From Flavobacterium sp. N2270 (GTDB lineage Bacteria; Bacteroidota; Bacteroidia; Flavobacteriales; Flavobacteriaceae): a DNA stretch of 64,000 nt. The stretch spans positions 2,418,001 through 2,482,000 of the forward strand of contig NZ_CP110005.1 in the NCBI RefSeq assembly GCF_025947225.1, read 5' to 3'. Both the position numbers and the translations under genes were made by a program. The number at the start of each line of letters is the position of its first letter. Position 1 is the stretch's first letter. Positions 1-7,839 of the stretch are shown in pieces. The notes beneath the pieces are model-generated. The model worked only from the letters and a program-made list of their open reading frames with translations. It was not told the DNA's origin and searched no databases.

Positions 1-2
1 AA

Positions 3-590
3 AACAACAAAGACTCGTTTATTTCAGTATTATTATTTAAAAACTTATTAAATATAGCATATTTACCAGTTGAAGAAATATCTGAACATTTTAATAAATT
101 AGATAAATCAGTTTTAGAAACAAAAGAAGGTCAAAAAATATTAAAAGTTTTAAAAAATCTTACTAAAGTAGGTATAGGTAAAAAAGCTCCAGACTTTTCT
201 GCAAAAAATCCTGATGGAAAAGAAATTTCATTAAAAGAATCATTAGGAAAAGTAACAATTATTGATTTTTGGGCTTCGTGGTGTGGTCCTTGTAGAGCTG
301 AAAATCCTAATGTTGTAGCTCTTTACAATCAATATCATGAAAAAGGATTAAATATTATAGGAGTTTCTTTAGACAAAGATGCTGCAAAATGGAAAGAAGC
401 AATTGCAAAAGATGGTTTAACATGGAATCATATATCAAACCTTAAATTTTGGGAAGAACCAATTGCAGAGATTTACAACGTAAAGTCAATTCCTGCAACT
501 TTTATATTAGATGCTAATGGAACTATTGTTGCAAAAGATTTAAGAGGTGATGAATTAAAAGCTAAAGTAGAAGAATTATTAGCTAATTAA
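3..590 (+). CDS. TlpA-like thioredoxin-fold disulfide oxidoreductase, 5' end outside window
   Basis: Open reading frame entering from the left edge; 195 codons are visible in the frame ending TAA at 588-590. The C-terminal 140 residues are a thioredoxin/AhpC-TSA fold: a start of fold G-K-K-A-P-D-F, the redox motif W-C-G-P-C with cysteine codons at 282-284 and 291-293, and the cis-proline loop S-I-P-A-T-F. The N-terminal helical stretch resembles the end of the DUF4369-type domain that precedes thioredoxin in many Bacteroidota lipoproteins, but that part is cut off. Such proteins act in the periplasm, usually reducing disulfides in cytochrome maturation or oxidative stress. A terminator hairpin follows 25 bp after the stop. 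Confidence 0.85.
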   Translation, partial: NNKDSFISVLLFKNLLNIAYLPVEEISEHFNKLDKSVLETKEGQKILKVLKNLTKVGIGKKAPDFSAKNPDGKEISLKESLGKVTIIDFWASWCGPCRAENPNVVALYNQYHEKGLNIIGVSLDKDAAKWKEAIAKDGLTWNHISNLKFWEEPIAEIYNVKSIPATFILDANGTIVAKDLRGDELKAKVEELLAN

Positions 591-614
591 TATACTATTT
601 AAAATAAGACATTA

Positions 615-640
615 AAAATCTCCTTCGGGAGATTTTTTTA
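615..640 (+). terminator. Intrinsic terminator of the thioredoxin gene
   Basis: Nine-bp stem AAAATCTCC / GGAGATTTT (615-623, 628-636) closed by a TTCG tetraloop and followed by a T run. It lies directly after the thioredoxin stop and before the tRNA-Tyr promoter. Confidence 0.85.
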
Positions 641-693
641 TGCTTTTCATTATCAATTACTTAAAAAAAAGTATAAAAATTGTGCAAATTTTG

Positions 694-725
694 TTTGTAA
701 CTAATAAAAAACAATTCTATATTTG
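694..725 (+). promoter_or_regulatory. Bacteroidota-type promoter of tRNA-Tyr
   Basis: TTTG at 694-697, 20-bp spacer, TATATTTG at 718-725, matching the TTTG-N17-23-TAnnTTTG sigma-70 consensus of Bacteroidota. It lies about 32 bp before the mature tRNA. Confidence 0.8.
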
Positions 726-757
726 CCCCGTTGAAAACAGTTAAGTACTGTAACGCT

Positions 758-839
758 GGGGAGATACTCAAGCGGCCAACGAGGGCGGACTGTAAATCCG
801 CTGATTACATCTTCGCAGGTTCGAATCCTGCTCTCCCCA
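758..839 (+). tRNA. tRNA-Tyr (GTA)
   Basis: 82-nt class II tRNA. The acceptor stem GGGGAGA (758-764) pairs with TCTCCCC (832-838), discriminator A at 839. The anticodon loop reads ACTGTAAAT with GTA anticodon on a GGCGG/CCGCT-type stem, followed by a long variable arm and the T loop GGTTCGAATCC. CCA is not encoded. Confidence 0.95.
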
Positions 840-841
840 CA

Positions 842-872
842 AAAAAACCACTCATTTTGAGTGGTTTTTTTT
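842..872. terminator. Bidirectional terminator between tRNA-Tyr and rhomboid gene
   Basis: A-run, stem ACCACTCA / TGAGTGGT (847-854, 858-865) with a 3-nt loop, T-run. It serves the tRNA on plus and the convergent rhomboid gene on minus. Confidence 0.85.
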
Positions 873-878
873 ATATAT

Positions 879-1520
879 CTAATTTAACTTATTCGTTTTA
901 TGTAAATAGAATAAAATAATAATTGGAATAGTTAATAAAACAACCATTTTAGTATTGGTTTCAATTAAACTAGGTTCTTTTATTAAAGTAAAAAGATAAC
1001 CCCCTATTGCGCCTCCAAAATGTGCTGTATGTCCAATATTATCATTCTTTGCTTTCATTCCATAAATTGAATACAATAAATAACCAATACCAAATAAATA
1101 ACCAGGGATAGGAATTATAAAAAACAAACCTAATGTCATCTCTGGATACAATAAAATAGAACTGTAAATAATTCCTGTAACAGCTCCTGAAGCTCCCACT
1201 GCTCTATAATAATACTCATTTTTATGAAAATACATAGTAAGTAAACTTCCTGCAACAAGACTTATAAAATAAACATATAAAAAGTTTAAGTTTCCAAAAG
1301 TATCTATAACAATTGGAGCAAAAAAGTACAAGGTTAACATGTTAAATGCAAGATGCATTAAATCGCCATGTAAAAATCCTGAAGTAAGCATTCTTATTTG
1401 TTCTCCTGAACGAATACTTCCCACGTGAAATTCATATTTTCTAAAGAATTCTGCATCATTAAAGCCTTTAAAACTTACAACAGCATTAATACCTATAAGC
1501 AATAGTAAAAAAATATCCAT
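879..1520 (-). CDS. Rhomboid-family intramembrane serine protease
   Basis: 213-residue polytopic membrane protein with about six transmembrane helices, the size of the minimal bacterial rhomboid core. The catalytic serine lies in G-A-S-G (Ser111) and the catalytic histidine in A-H-F-G-G (His167). The H-L-A-F-N motif with Asn60 supplies the oxyanion hole and H-G-D-L-M-H matches helix 2. Rhomboids cleave transmembrane segments of partner proteins within the bilayer; the substrate cannot be told from sequence. It stands alone, convergent with tRNA-Tyr across a shared terminator. Confidence 0.93.
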   Translation of the reverse strand: MDIFLLLLIGINAVVSFKGFNDAEFFRKYEFHVGSIRSGEQIRMLTSGFLHGDLMHLAFNMLTLYFFAPIVIDTFGNLNFLYVYFISLVAGSLLTMYFHKNEYYYRAVGASGAVTGIIYSSILLYPEMTLGLFFIIPIPGYLFGIGYLLYSIYGMKAKNDNIGHTAHFGGAIGGYLFTLIKEPSLIETNTKMVVLLTIPIIILFYLHKTNKLN

Positions 1521-1584
1521 TTAATTAATTTTAATATTGTAAATTTAAAAATACTTTACCTATTATCCTTTATAAATCTTAAAC

Positions 1585-1592
1585 TATATTTG
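1585..1592 (+). promoter_or_regulatory. Promoter -7 box (TATATTTG) of the acyltransferase gene
   Basis: Exact TAnnTTTG match ending 14 bp before the start codon at 1607; the -33 region is weak. Confidence 0.6.
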
Positions 1593-1606
1593 TAAAAAAA
1601 TAATTC

Positions 1607-2482
1607 ATGCAATTACTATTTTATATTTTAATCTACCCTATTCTTTGGTTAATTTCTATTCTACCATTTCCACTACTGTATATGTTTTCAGATGGAGTTT
1701 ATCTTTTAGTATATTATATAATTGGCTATAGAAAAAAAGTAGTTAGAGAAAACTTAAGCCTTGCTTTACCTCATCTCTCTGATAAAGAAAGAATAGTCAT
1801 AGAGAAAAAATTTTACAGCCACATGTGTGATATGTTTTTAGAAATGATAAAAACAATGTCTATTTCTAAAGAAGAAATTCAAAAAAGATACACCTTTACA
1901 AATTTAGATTTGTATTTAGAAATGGAAAAGCAAAACAAAAGTATAGCATTACTTTGTGCACATTACGCAAGTTATGAATGGGCGGTTTCTATGAATTATC
2001 ATATTAATTTCACAGGTTATGGAATTTATAAAAAAATAGCTAATAAACATTTTGACAAACTCGTTCACACTATTCGTTCAAGGTTTAAAGCAGTACTAAT
2101 TACAACAAAAGAAACAGTCTCAACTATTGAAAATTGTAAGAAAACAGGTGAACTTGGCGTTTACGGTTTTGCAAGTGATCAATCTCCAAAATCCCATAAA
2201 GGAACACACTGGGCAACTTTTATGGGAATTGAAACTCCTATTCATGTGGGTGCTGAGTTATTAGCGAAACGATTAGACATGAATGTTATTTTTCTTAAAA
2301 CTAAGAAGGTAAAAAGAGGTTATTATGAAGCAACTTTTGAACATTTAGTTGATAACCCAAAAGAAGTACCCAATTTTGAAATTTCTGAAATGTTCATGAA
2401 AAAAGTAGAACAACAAATTCTTGAAGCTCCTGAATATTATTTATGGACGCACAAACGTTGGAAACATAAAAAACAAGTATAA
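1607..2482 (+). CDS. LpxL/HtrB-like lipid A acyltransferase
   Basis: 291 residues with an N-terminal hydrophobic anchor (about 1-40) and the lysophospholipid acyltransferase fold. The catalytic H-X4-E box is H-Y-A-S-Y-E (His119, Glu124). The preceding R-K-K-V-V-R-E-N-L-S-L-A-L segment is typical of LpxL/LpxM, and the length fits that family. The expected role is transfer of a secondary acyl chain to lipid A, or to another lipid, at the inner membrane. Family assignment is strong; acyl donor and acceptor are inferred. kdsA at 56803 is another lipopolysaccharide-core gene in this window. Confidence 0.88.
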   Translation: MQLLFYILIYPILWLISILPFPLLYMFSDGVYLLVYYIIGYRKKVVRENLSLALPHLSDKERIVIEKKFYSHMCDMFLEMIKTMSISKEEIQKRYTFTNLDLYLEMEKQNKSIALLCAHYASYEWAVSMNYHINFTGYGIYKKIANKHFDKLVHTIRSRFKAVLITTKETVSTIENCKKTGELGVYGFASDQSPKSHKGTHWATFMGIETPIHVGAELLAKRLDMNVIFLKTKKVKRGYYEATFEHLVDNPKEVPNFEISEMFMKKVEQQILEAPEYYLWTHKRWKHKKQV

Positions 2483-2490
2483 AATATAAA

Positions 2491-2519
2491 AAAAGGTTCT
2501 GAATTTCAGAACCTTTTTT
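2491..2519. terminator. Bidirectional terminator
   Basis: Stem GGTTCTGA / TCAGAACC (2495-2502, 2506-2513) with 3-nt loop, flanked by A and T runs, between convergent acyltransferase and class-V PLP genes. Confidence 0.85.
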
Positions 2520-2522
2520 GCT

Positions 2523-4010
2523 TTATATTGAAAACCAATTAGCTACCATATCTTTTTCTTTAAATTGTGCCTTTTGGTGGTTAAATTCATTCGATTTTGG
2601 ATTGTAAACATATTCTTTAGCTAACTCTAAATGATTAGCAGCTAATTCTTTGATACTATTACAAACATAAGTTATCTCTTCAGTTGTTGTTGTAGGATGA
2701 ATAGACATTCTAATCCAACCTGGTTTTTTCATTAAATCACCAGAGGTTATTTGGCATACCAAATCGTTAGACATTTCTTGGTCTACGTGTAAAAGATAAT
2801 GCCCATAAGTTCCAGCACAACTACAACCTCCACGAGTTTGAATTCCGAATTTATCATTTAGAATTTTTACTCCTAAATTAAAGTGCAAATCTGTTATATA
2901 AAATGAAATCACTCCTAATCTGTCTTGATGTTGTGGAGCCAAAATATTAATATTTTCAACACTTCCTAATTCAGAAAATATATAATCAATCAACTCATGT
3001 TCTCTATCCAAAATATTTTGAATACCCATTTTCTCCTTCAACTGAATGGCCAATGCAATTTTTATAACTTGTAGAAATCCTGGCGTTCCACCATCTTCTC
3101 TATCTTCAATATTATCTATGTATTTATGTTCACCCCAAGGATTAGTCCAACTTACGGTTCCGCCACCAGGACAATCGGGAACATTATTTTTATATAAATT
3201 TTTATTGAATACCAAAACTCCAGAAGTTCCAGGACCTCCTAAAAATTTATGCGGTGAAAAGAAAATGGCATCCAAATAACTTTCTGGGTCTTTTGGGTGC
3301 ATATCAATTTCTACATAAGGACCAGAACAAGCAAAATCTACAAAACAAACCCCATTATTTTGGTGCATTATTTTAGCTACTTCATGATAAGGTGTTTTAA
3401 TTCCGGTTACGTTGGAACAACCCGTAATAGAAGCAATTTTAAAACTTCTATCTTTATATTTTTCTACCTCAATTGCAAATTTATCTAAACAAAACAAACC
3501 TTCTTCATTTGAAGGAACCACAACTACATCGGCAATTGTTTCCAACCAAGAGGTTTGATTAGAATGGTGTTCCATGTGTGAAATAAACACAATTGGTTTT
3601 ATAGCTTCTGGGATAGTAGTATATTCTTTTAATGTTTCTGAAATTCTTAAACCTAAAATACGTTGGAATTTATTGACCACTCCAGTCATTCCGGTTCCAT
3701 CGGTAATTAAAACATCATTATCATTGGCATTAATATGATGCTTAATAATATGTCTCGCTTCATGATATGCCATGGTCATTGCCGTACCAGAAACCGTAGT
3801 TTCCGTATGTGTATTGGCAACAAAAGGACCAAATTCATTCATTATTTTTTCCTCAATTGGTCGATATAATCTTCCGCTAGCAGTCCAATCTGTATATACC
3901 ATTTTTTGAGTTCCGAAAGGAGTTTCAAAATCTTGGTCAACACCAATTATATGCTTTCTAAATTCATCAAAATAAAGTTCTAATTGCGTTTTTTCTGTAG
4001 TTGTAATCAT
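2523..4010 (-). CDS. Class-V aminotransferase-fold PLP enzyme (cysteine desulfurase-like)
   Basis: 495 residues, longer than SufS/IscS (about 400). The PLP lysine is Lys255 in S-P-H-K-F-L-G-G-P-G, the cofactor-stacking region is E-H-H-S-N near 147, and Asp225 in V-C-F-V-D-F binds the pyridine nitrogen. A G-G-C-S-C-A-G segment near residue 395 sits where cysteine desulfurases carry their mobile cysteine, but here it contains two cysteines. A class-V fold enzyme acting on a sulfur amino acid is likely; whether it supplies Fe-S assembly is unknown because no suf or isc genes are near. It is divergent from selO. Confidence 0.82.
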   Translation of the reverse strand: MITTTEKTQLELYFDEFRKHIIGVDQDFETPFGTQKMVYTDWTASGRLYRPIEEKIMNEFGPFVANTHTETTVSGTAMTMAYHEARHIIKHHINANDNDVLITDGTGMTGVVNKFQRILGLRISETLKEYTTIPEAIKPIVFISHMEHHSNQTSWLETIADVVVVPSNEEGLFCLDKFAIEVEKYKDRSFKIASITGCSNVTGIKTPYHEVAKIMHQNNGVCFVDFACSGPYVEIDMHPKDPESYLDAIFFSPHKFLGGPGTSGVLVFNKNLYKNNVPDCPGGGTVSWTNPWGEHKYIDNIEDREDGGTPGFLQVIKIALAIQLKEKMGIQNILDREHELIDYIFSELGSVENINILAPQHQDRLGVISFYITDLHFNLGVKILNDKFGIQTRGGCSCAGTYGHYLLHVDQEMSNDLVCQITSGDLMKKPGWIRMSIHPTTTTEEITYVCNSIKELAANHLELAKEYVYNPKSNEFNHQKAQFKEKDMVANWFSI

Positions 4011-4030
4011 TTGGAAAAAATATTTGGTAC

Positions 4031-4038
4031 CAAAGATA
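4031..4038 (-). promoter_or_regulatory. Minus-strand -7 box (TATCTTTG) of the class-V enzyme gene
   Basis: Reads CAAAGATA on plus, that is TATCTTTG on minus, an exact TAnnTTTG match 20 bp upstream of the ATG at 4010. Confidence 0.6.
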
Positions 4039-4082
4039 AGAAATTTTGATAATCTGAAATTTTAGATGCCTATTTAAATTCG

Positions 4083-4090
4083 TAACTTTG
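4083..4090 (+). promoter_or_regulatory. -7 box (TAACTTTG) of selO
   Basis: Exact TAnnTTTG, 17 bp before the start codon at 4108; a TTTA 19 bp upstream may serve as -33. Confidence 0.6.
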
Positions 4091-4107
4091 AAAAATACAA
4101 GTACATC

Positions 4108-5673
4108 ATGAAATTAAACATCCAAAATACATTTATAAATGAATTACCTGCCGATGAAAATATAGAGAATTCAATTCGCCAAGTAGACAATGCTTGTTTT
4201 TCATTTGTAAATCCTACCAAAACAAAAGCACCTCAACTACTTCATGTCGTTAAAGAAGTGGCTGATGAAATTGGGTTAACCGAAAAAGACATTCAATCAG
4301 AAGATTTTTTGAATATTTTTACTGGAAATGAAATTTATCCTGAAACAAAACCGTTTGCTATGGCTTATGCCGGACATCAATTTGGAAATTGGGCGGTACA
4401 ATTAGGCGATGGGAGAGCCATTGCACTTTTTGAAGTAATGTACAATTCAAAACAGTGGATGTTGCAATTAAAAGGTGCTGGGAAAACACCTTATTCTCGT
4501 CGTGGCGATGGATTAGCGGTTCTTCGTTCTTCGATTAGAGAACATTTATGTAGTGAAGCCATGTTTTATTTGGGCGTACCCACTACTCGATCGCTTTCTT
4601 TAGCTTTAACTGGCGATGATGTTTTGCGTGATGTTATGTATAATGGAAATGCTGCTTATGAAAAAGGAGCTGTTGTTTGTAGAATGGCACCGAGTTTTAT
4701 CCGTTTTGGAAACTTTGAATTATTTGCTGCTAAAAATGATGTGAAAAACCTTCAAATTTTAGCCGATTATACCATAAAACATCATTTTCCAGAAATTAAA
4801 GCAGAAGGAAAAGAAAAATACATTGCATTTTTTAAAACCATTACCAACACTACCAAAGAAATGATTCTGCATTGGCAACGTGTTGGTTTTGTGCATGGCG
4901 TTATGAATACCGATAACATGTCGGTTCATGGAATAACAATTGATTACGGACCTTACGGTTGGCTGGAAGATTATAACCCAAATTGGACTCCTAATACTAC
5001 CGATGCAGAAAATCGTCGTTATCGTTTTGGGAACCAACCCAATATTGCGCTTTGGAATTTACTACAATTAGCCAATGCATTATATCCGTTGATTGAAGAT
5101 GTAAAACCGTTGGAAATCATTTTGGAAGCGTATTCTAATGAATTTCAAGAGGATTTTTATAAAATGATGAGTACTAAATTAGGCTTTGAAAACCTAAAAG
5201 AAAACGACGCATCTATAATTGATCAATTACTGGCTGTTTTAAAAGAAACAGAAACCGATATGACTATTTTCTACCGAAATTTAAGTACGATTTCAAAAAC
5301 AGATTCACCTGAGCAAGCTTTAGAAAAAATTAATACTGCTTTTTATAAAATTGAAGAAGTAAAAGAACGTGTAGAAGAAACCTGGTTGTATTGGTTTACC
5401 CAATATTTAAATCGTTTGCAAGAAGAAGAAATTTCAGATGAACAACGAAAAGTAAAAATGAATTTGGTGAACCCAAAGTATGTATTGCGTAATTACATGG
5501 CGCAATTGGCTATTGATGCCGCCGATAAAGAAGATTACAGTTTAATTGATGAATTATATACTTTATTGCAAAATCCTTATGATGAACAACCCAAAATGGA
5601 AAAATGGTTTGCCAAAAGACCTGATTGGGCGAGAGTAAAAATTGGGTGTTCGATGTTGAGTTGTAGTTCTTAA
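4108..5673 (+). CDS. selO: Protein adenylyltransferase SelO (YdiU/UPF0061 family)
   Basis: 521 residues, full family length. SelO is a pseudokinase-fold enzyme that transfers AMP from ATP to Ser/Thr/Tyr residues during oxidative stress. Visible landmarks are G-D-G-R-A-I (100-105), the lysine motif L-K-G-A-G-K-T-P-Y-S-R-R-G-D-G (Lys122), R-S-S-I-R-E-H-L (140-147), and the metal-binding H-G-V-M-N-T-D-N-M with Asn270 followed nine residues later by Asp279 in I-D-Y-G-P-Y-G. It ends C-S-M-L-S-C-S-S, the cysteine form of the C-terminal redox motif that is selenocysteine in some eukaryotes. The last codons and the stop lie inside a long hairpin (5663-5712). Confidence 0.95.
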   Translation: MKLNIQNTFINELPADENIENSIRQVDNACFSFVNPTKTKAPQLLHVVKEVADEIGLTEKDIQSEDFLNIFTGNEIYPETKPFAMAYAGHQFGNWAVQLGDGRAIALFEVMYNSKQWMLQLKGAGKTPYSRRGDGLAVLRSSIREHLCSEAMFYLGVPTTRSLSLALTGDDVLRDVMYNGNAAYEKGAVVCRMAPSFIRFGNFELFAAKNDVKNLQILADYTIKHHFPEIKAEGKEKYIAFFKTITNTTKEMILHWQRVGFVHGVMNTDNMSVHGITIDYGPYGWLEDYNPNWTPNTTDAENRRYRFGNQPNIALWNLLQLANALYPLIEDVKPLEIILEAYSNEFQEDFYKMMSTKLGFENLKENDASIIDQLLAVLKETETDMTIFYRNLSTISKTDSPEQALEKINTAFYKIEEVKERVEETWLYWFTQYLNRLQEEEISDEQRKVKMNLVNPKYVLRNYMAQLAIDAADKEDYSLIDELYTLLQNPYDEQPKMEKWFAKRPDWARVKIGCSMLSCSS

Positions 5674-5712
5674 AAAAGCAAATTCTAAAATATCTGCTTT
5701 TTTAAGAACTAC
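5663..5712. terminator. 18-bp perfect inverted repeat overlapping the selO stop codon
   Basis: The left arm 5663-5680 (GTAGTTCTTAAAAAAGCA) is perfectly complementary to the right arm 5695-5712, with a 14-nt loop. The arms contain A6/T6 runs, so it can work as a terminator in both directions. It includes the last two selO codons and its TAA. The right end also overlaps the stop of the minus-strand small ORF at 5709-5831. Confidence 0.75.
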
Positions 5713-5831
5713 TTATTATTATTTTTTAGAATCGTTAAACTTTTCAATTTCTTGTTTTGTTTTTTTTGATACTTATTTTTATAAAAAACAAATACTGCAA
5801 TGGCTACTAAGAAATTAATTGGGTTTGACAT
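5709..5831 (-). CDS. Possible 40-aa small membrane protein
   Basis: ATG lies four bases after the stop of the lipoprotein gene upstream on the same strand, suggesting coupling. The product starts M-S-N-P, has one hydrophobic segment (about residues 5-17) and a very lysine- and asparagine-rich tail. An A8 run at 5760-5767 (minus reading) interrupts what looks like a better reading frame: with nine A residues the tail would read K-K-T-K-Q-E-I-E-K-F-N-D-S-K-K and stop. It is therefore either a short real gene with a slippery site, a frame-damaged gene, or noise. Confidence 0.35.
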   Translation of the reverse strand: MSNPINFLVAIAVFVFYKNKYQKKQNKKLKSLTILKNNNK

Positions 5832-5835
5832 CTAC

Positions 5836-6288
5836 TTATTTTTTTGGATTAAATTTTGTGTATTTATCCAACCAAACTTCTTTAATAATATATGCCGAAA
5901 ACTTATGATCTAAAGTAGTATAAACTCTTATTTCGGAATATTCGTTCAATTTAGAATACTTTGCCTTAAACCTATAAATATAACTTTCTTTGTAATATTG
6001 CGTTTTAGCTATTTTAAGTTCCGTTAAATTACCAAATCTCTCATTGATTTCCTCACACGTTTTTCGTTCTTCTTCTTCATTCCATTCCCTCACTAACCAA
6101 GGAGTTGCAATATCTTTAGTTATTGGCACATATTTGCCTGTCATACAACTTTCAAACTGAGTCTTAGCAAAATCTGTTGCTCTTTGTATGTAAATTGGAT
6201 CTAAAGTAGATGGTATTGCTTCACTTTTTTTTGAAGCACAACCAATAAAAAAAATCGTTATAACTAAAATTAAAAAATACTTATTCAT
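5836..6288 (-). CDS. Putative lipoprotein of unknown function
   Basis: 150 residues. The N-terminal signal sequence ends in a lipobox F-I-G-C (Cys17), giving a mature lipoprotein of about 134 residues with no domain I recognise. It contains two further cysteines (in E-S-C-M and K-T-C-E) that could form a disulfide. Its ATG overlaps the glmM stop by one base (TAATG), so it is probably translationally coupled to glmM. Confidence 0.7.
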   Translation of the reverse strand: MNKYFLILVITIFFIGCASKKSEAIPSTLDPIYIQRATDFAKTQFESCMTGKYVPITKDIATPWLVREWNEEEERKTCEEINERFGNLTELKIAKTQYYKESYIYRFKAKYSKLNEYSEIRVYTTLDHKFSAYIIKEVWLDKYTKFNPKK

Positions 6289-7676
6289 TATATACCTGCA
6301 ATAGCCTTGATTTCACTTACAAAACGTTCCGCTAAAACATCAGCTTCTTGTTGGGTTGGTGCTTCTGTATAAATACGAATAATTGGTTCAGTATTGGATT
6401 TGCGTAAATGCACCCATTCTGTTGGGAAATCAATTTTCACACCGTCAATAGTAGTAATATCTTCGTTTCCGTATTTCTCCGTCATAACTTTTAAAATAGC
6501 ATCCACATCAATTTGAGGCGTTAATTCAATTTTATTTTTACTCATGAAATATTGCGGGTAACTTGCTCTTAATTGGGCAACTGTTATGTCTAAACTAGCC
6601 AAATGCGTTAAAAACAAAGCAACTCCCACTAAACTATCTCTTCCGTAATGACTTTCTGGATAAATAATTCCGCCGTTTCCTTCGCCTCCAATAATTGCAT
6701 TGGTTTCTTTCATTAAGGTAACCACATTTACTTCACCTACAGCGCTGGCTTGGTATTTACCACCGTGTTTTTCAGTAATATCGCGTAAAGCACGAGAAGA
6801 AGACATGTTAGAAACCGTATTCCCGGGCGTTTTACTCAATACATAATCGGCACAAGCCACCAACGTATATTCTTCGCCAAACATTTCGCCATCGTTAGAA
6901 ATAAAAGCCAATCTATCCACATCTGGATCAACAACAATTCCAAAATCGGCTTTTTCTTCTACAACCAACTTACAAATATCGCCTAAATGTTCTTTTAAAG
7001 GCTCTGGATTGTGCGGAAAATGTCCGTTTGGCGTACAATACAATTCTACAACCTCAACGCCCATTTGTTCCAATAACTTTGGAATAATAATTCCTCCCGA
7101 AGAATTTACACCATCCACAACTACTTTAAACTTACGTTTTGCAACCGTATCAGCATCAACCAAGGGTAAATTTAAAACCTCATCGATATGAATATCCATG
7201 TACGCATTGTTTTCGGTAACTTCACCTAAAGAATCAACATCTGAAAAGTCAAACGCTTCTGCTTCGGCAATTTCTAAAATCTTAGCACCATCGTCTCCAT
7301 TTAAAAATTCACCTTTGGCATTCAATAACTTTAACGCATTCCATTGTTTTGGATTGTGCGAAGCGGTAAGAATAATTCCACCATCAGCTTTTTCTAAAGG
7401 AACCGCAATTTCAACCGTTGGTGTAGTTGACAAACCTAAATCGATTACATTTATTCCTAAACCAACTAATGTATTTTGAACTAAATTATGAATCATTGGT
7501 CCCGAAATACGCGCATCACGACCAATTACAACTGTTAGTTTTTCTTTGTTAGAATTTTGTTTCAAGAACGTTCCATAAGCCGAAGCAAATTTAACTGCAT
7601 CCACTGGCGTAAGGTTATCCCCTACTTTTCCACCTATAGTTCCACGAATTCCTGATATTGATTTTATTAATGTCAT
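6288..7676 (-). CDS. glmM: Phosphoglucosamine mutase
   Basis: 462 residues of the alpha-D-phosphohexomutase family, converting glucosamine-6-phosphate to glucosamine-1-phosphate for UDP-GlcNAc, peptidoglycan and lipid A. The phosphoserine loop is T-A-S-H-N-P (Ser106), the metal loop D-P-D-V-D-R (Asp250, 252, 254), the sugar loop G-G-E-G-N-G-G, and the phosphate-binding site R-K-S-N-T-E-P near the C terminus. The first motif I-S-G-I-R-G is also typical. A related phosphomannomutase/phosphoglucomutase role cannot be excluded from sequence alone. Confidence 0.9.
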   Translation of the reverse strand: MTLIKSISGIRGTIGGKVGDNLTPVDAVKFASAYGTFLKQNSNKEKLTVVIGRDARISGPMIHNLVQNTLVGLGINVIDLGLSTTPTVEIAVPLEKADGGIILTASHNPKQWNALKLLNAKGEFLNGDDGAKILEIAEAEAFDFSDVDSLGEVTENNAYMDIHIDEVLNLPLVDADTVAKRKFKVVVDGVNSSGGIIIPKLLEQMGVEVVELYCTPNGHFPHNPEPLKEHLGDICKLVVEEKADFGIVVDPDVDRLAFISNDGEMFGEEYTLVACADYVLSKTPGNTVSNMSSSRALRDITEKHGGKYQASAVGEVNVVTLMKETNAIIGGEGNGGIIYPESHYGRDSLVGVALFLTHLASLDITVAQLRASYPQYFMSKNKIELTPQIDVDAILKVMTEKYGNEDITTIDGVKIDFPTEWVHLRKSNTEPIIRIYTEAPTQQEADVLAERFVSEIKAIAGI

Positions 7677-7687
7677 TTTTTTAGTTT

Positions 7688-7695
7688 CAAAGTTA
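7688..7695 (-). promoter_or_regulatory. Minus-strand -7 box (TAACTTTG) of glmM
   Basis: CAAAGTTA on plus is TAACTTTG on minus, 11 bp before the glmM ATG at 7676. Confidence 0.5.
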
Positions 7696-7817
7696 TTGAG
7701 TTACAAAGTTTCAAAGTCAAATGCTTAAAACTTGAAACAAATATAATTAATCTAATAGAGTTTCGAAATTTTAATTCACAAACAATTGCCCTATATTTAC
7801 AAAAACTAAGACACTTG

Positions 7818-7825
7818 TAAATTTG
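7818..7825 (+). promoter_or_regulatory. -7 box (TAAATTTG) of the AcpH gene
   Basis: Exact TAnnTTTG with TTTA at 7796-7799 as a possible -33 (18-bp spacer); 14 bp before ATG 7840. Confidence 0.55.
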
Positions 7826-7839
7826 TAACCAAAAAAATA

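Noticed and set aside
731..919. 62-codon plus frame over the tRNA-Tyr region
   Set aside because: It is contained in the tRNA and its terminator and has no protein-like character beyond that.
3046..3488. Plus-strand frames inside the class-V enzyme gene
   Set aside because: Opposite-strand shadows of a well-supported gene; no motif or promoter.
5640..5715. A selenocysteine codon and SECIS-like hairpin at the selO 3' end
   Set aside because: The position is encoded by TGT (cysteine) and the hairpin has terminator-like A/T runs; no UGA is read through.
7009..7479. Plus-strand frames inside glmM
   Set aside because: Shadow frames; glmM motifs on the minus strand are complete.
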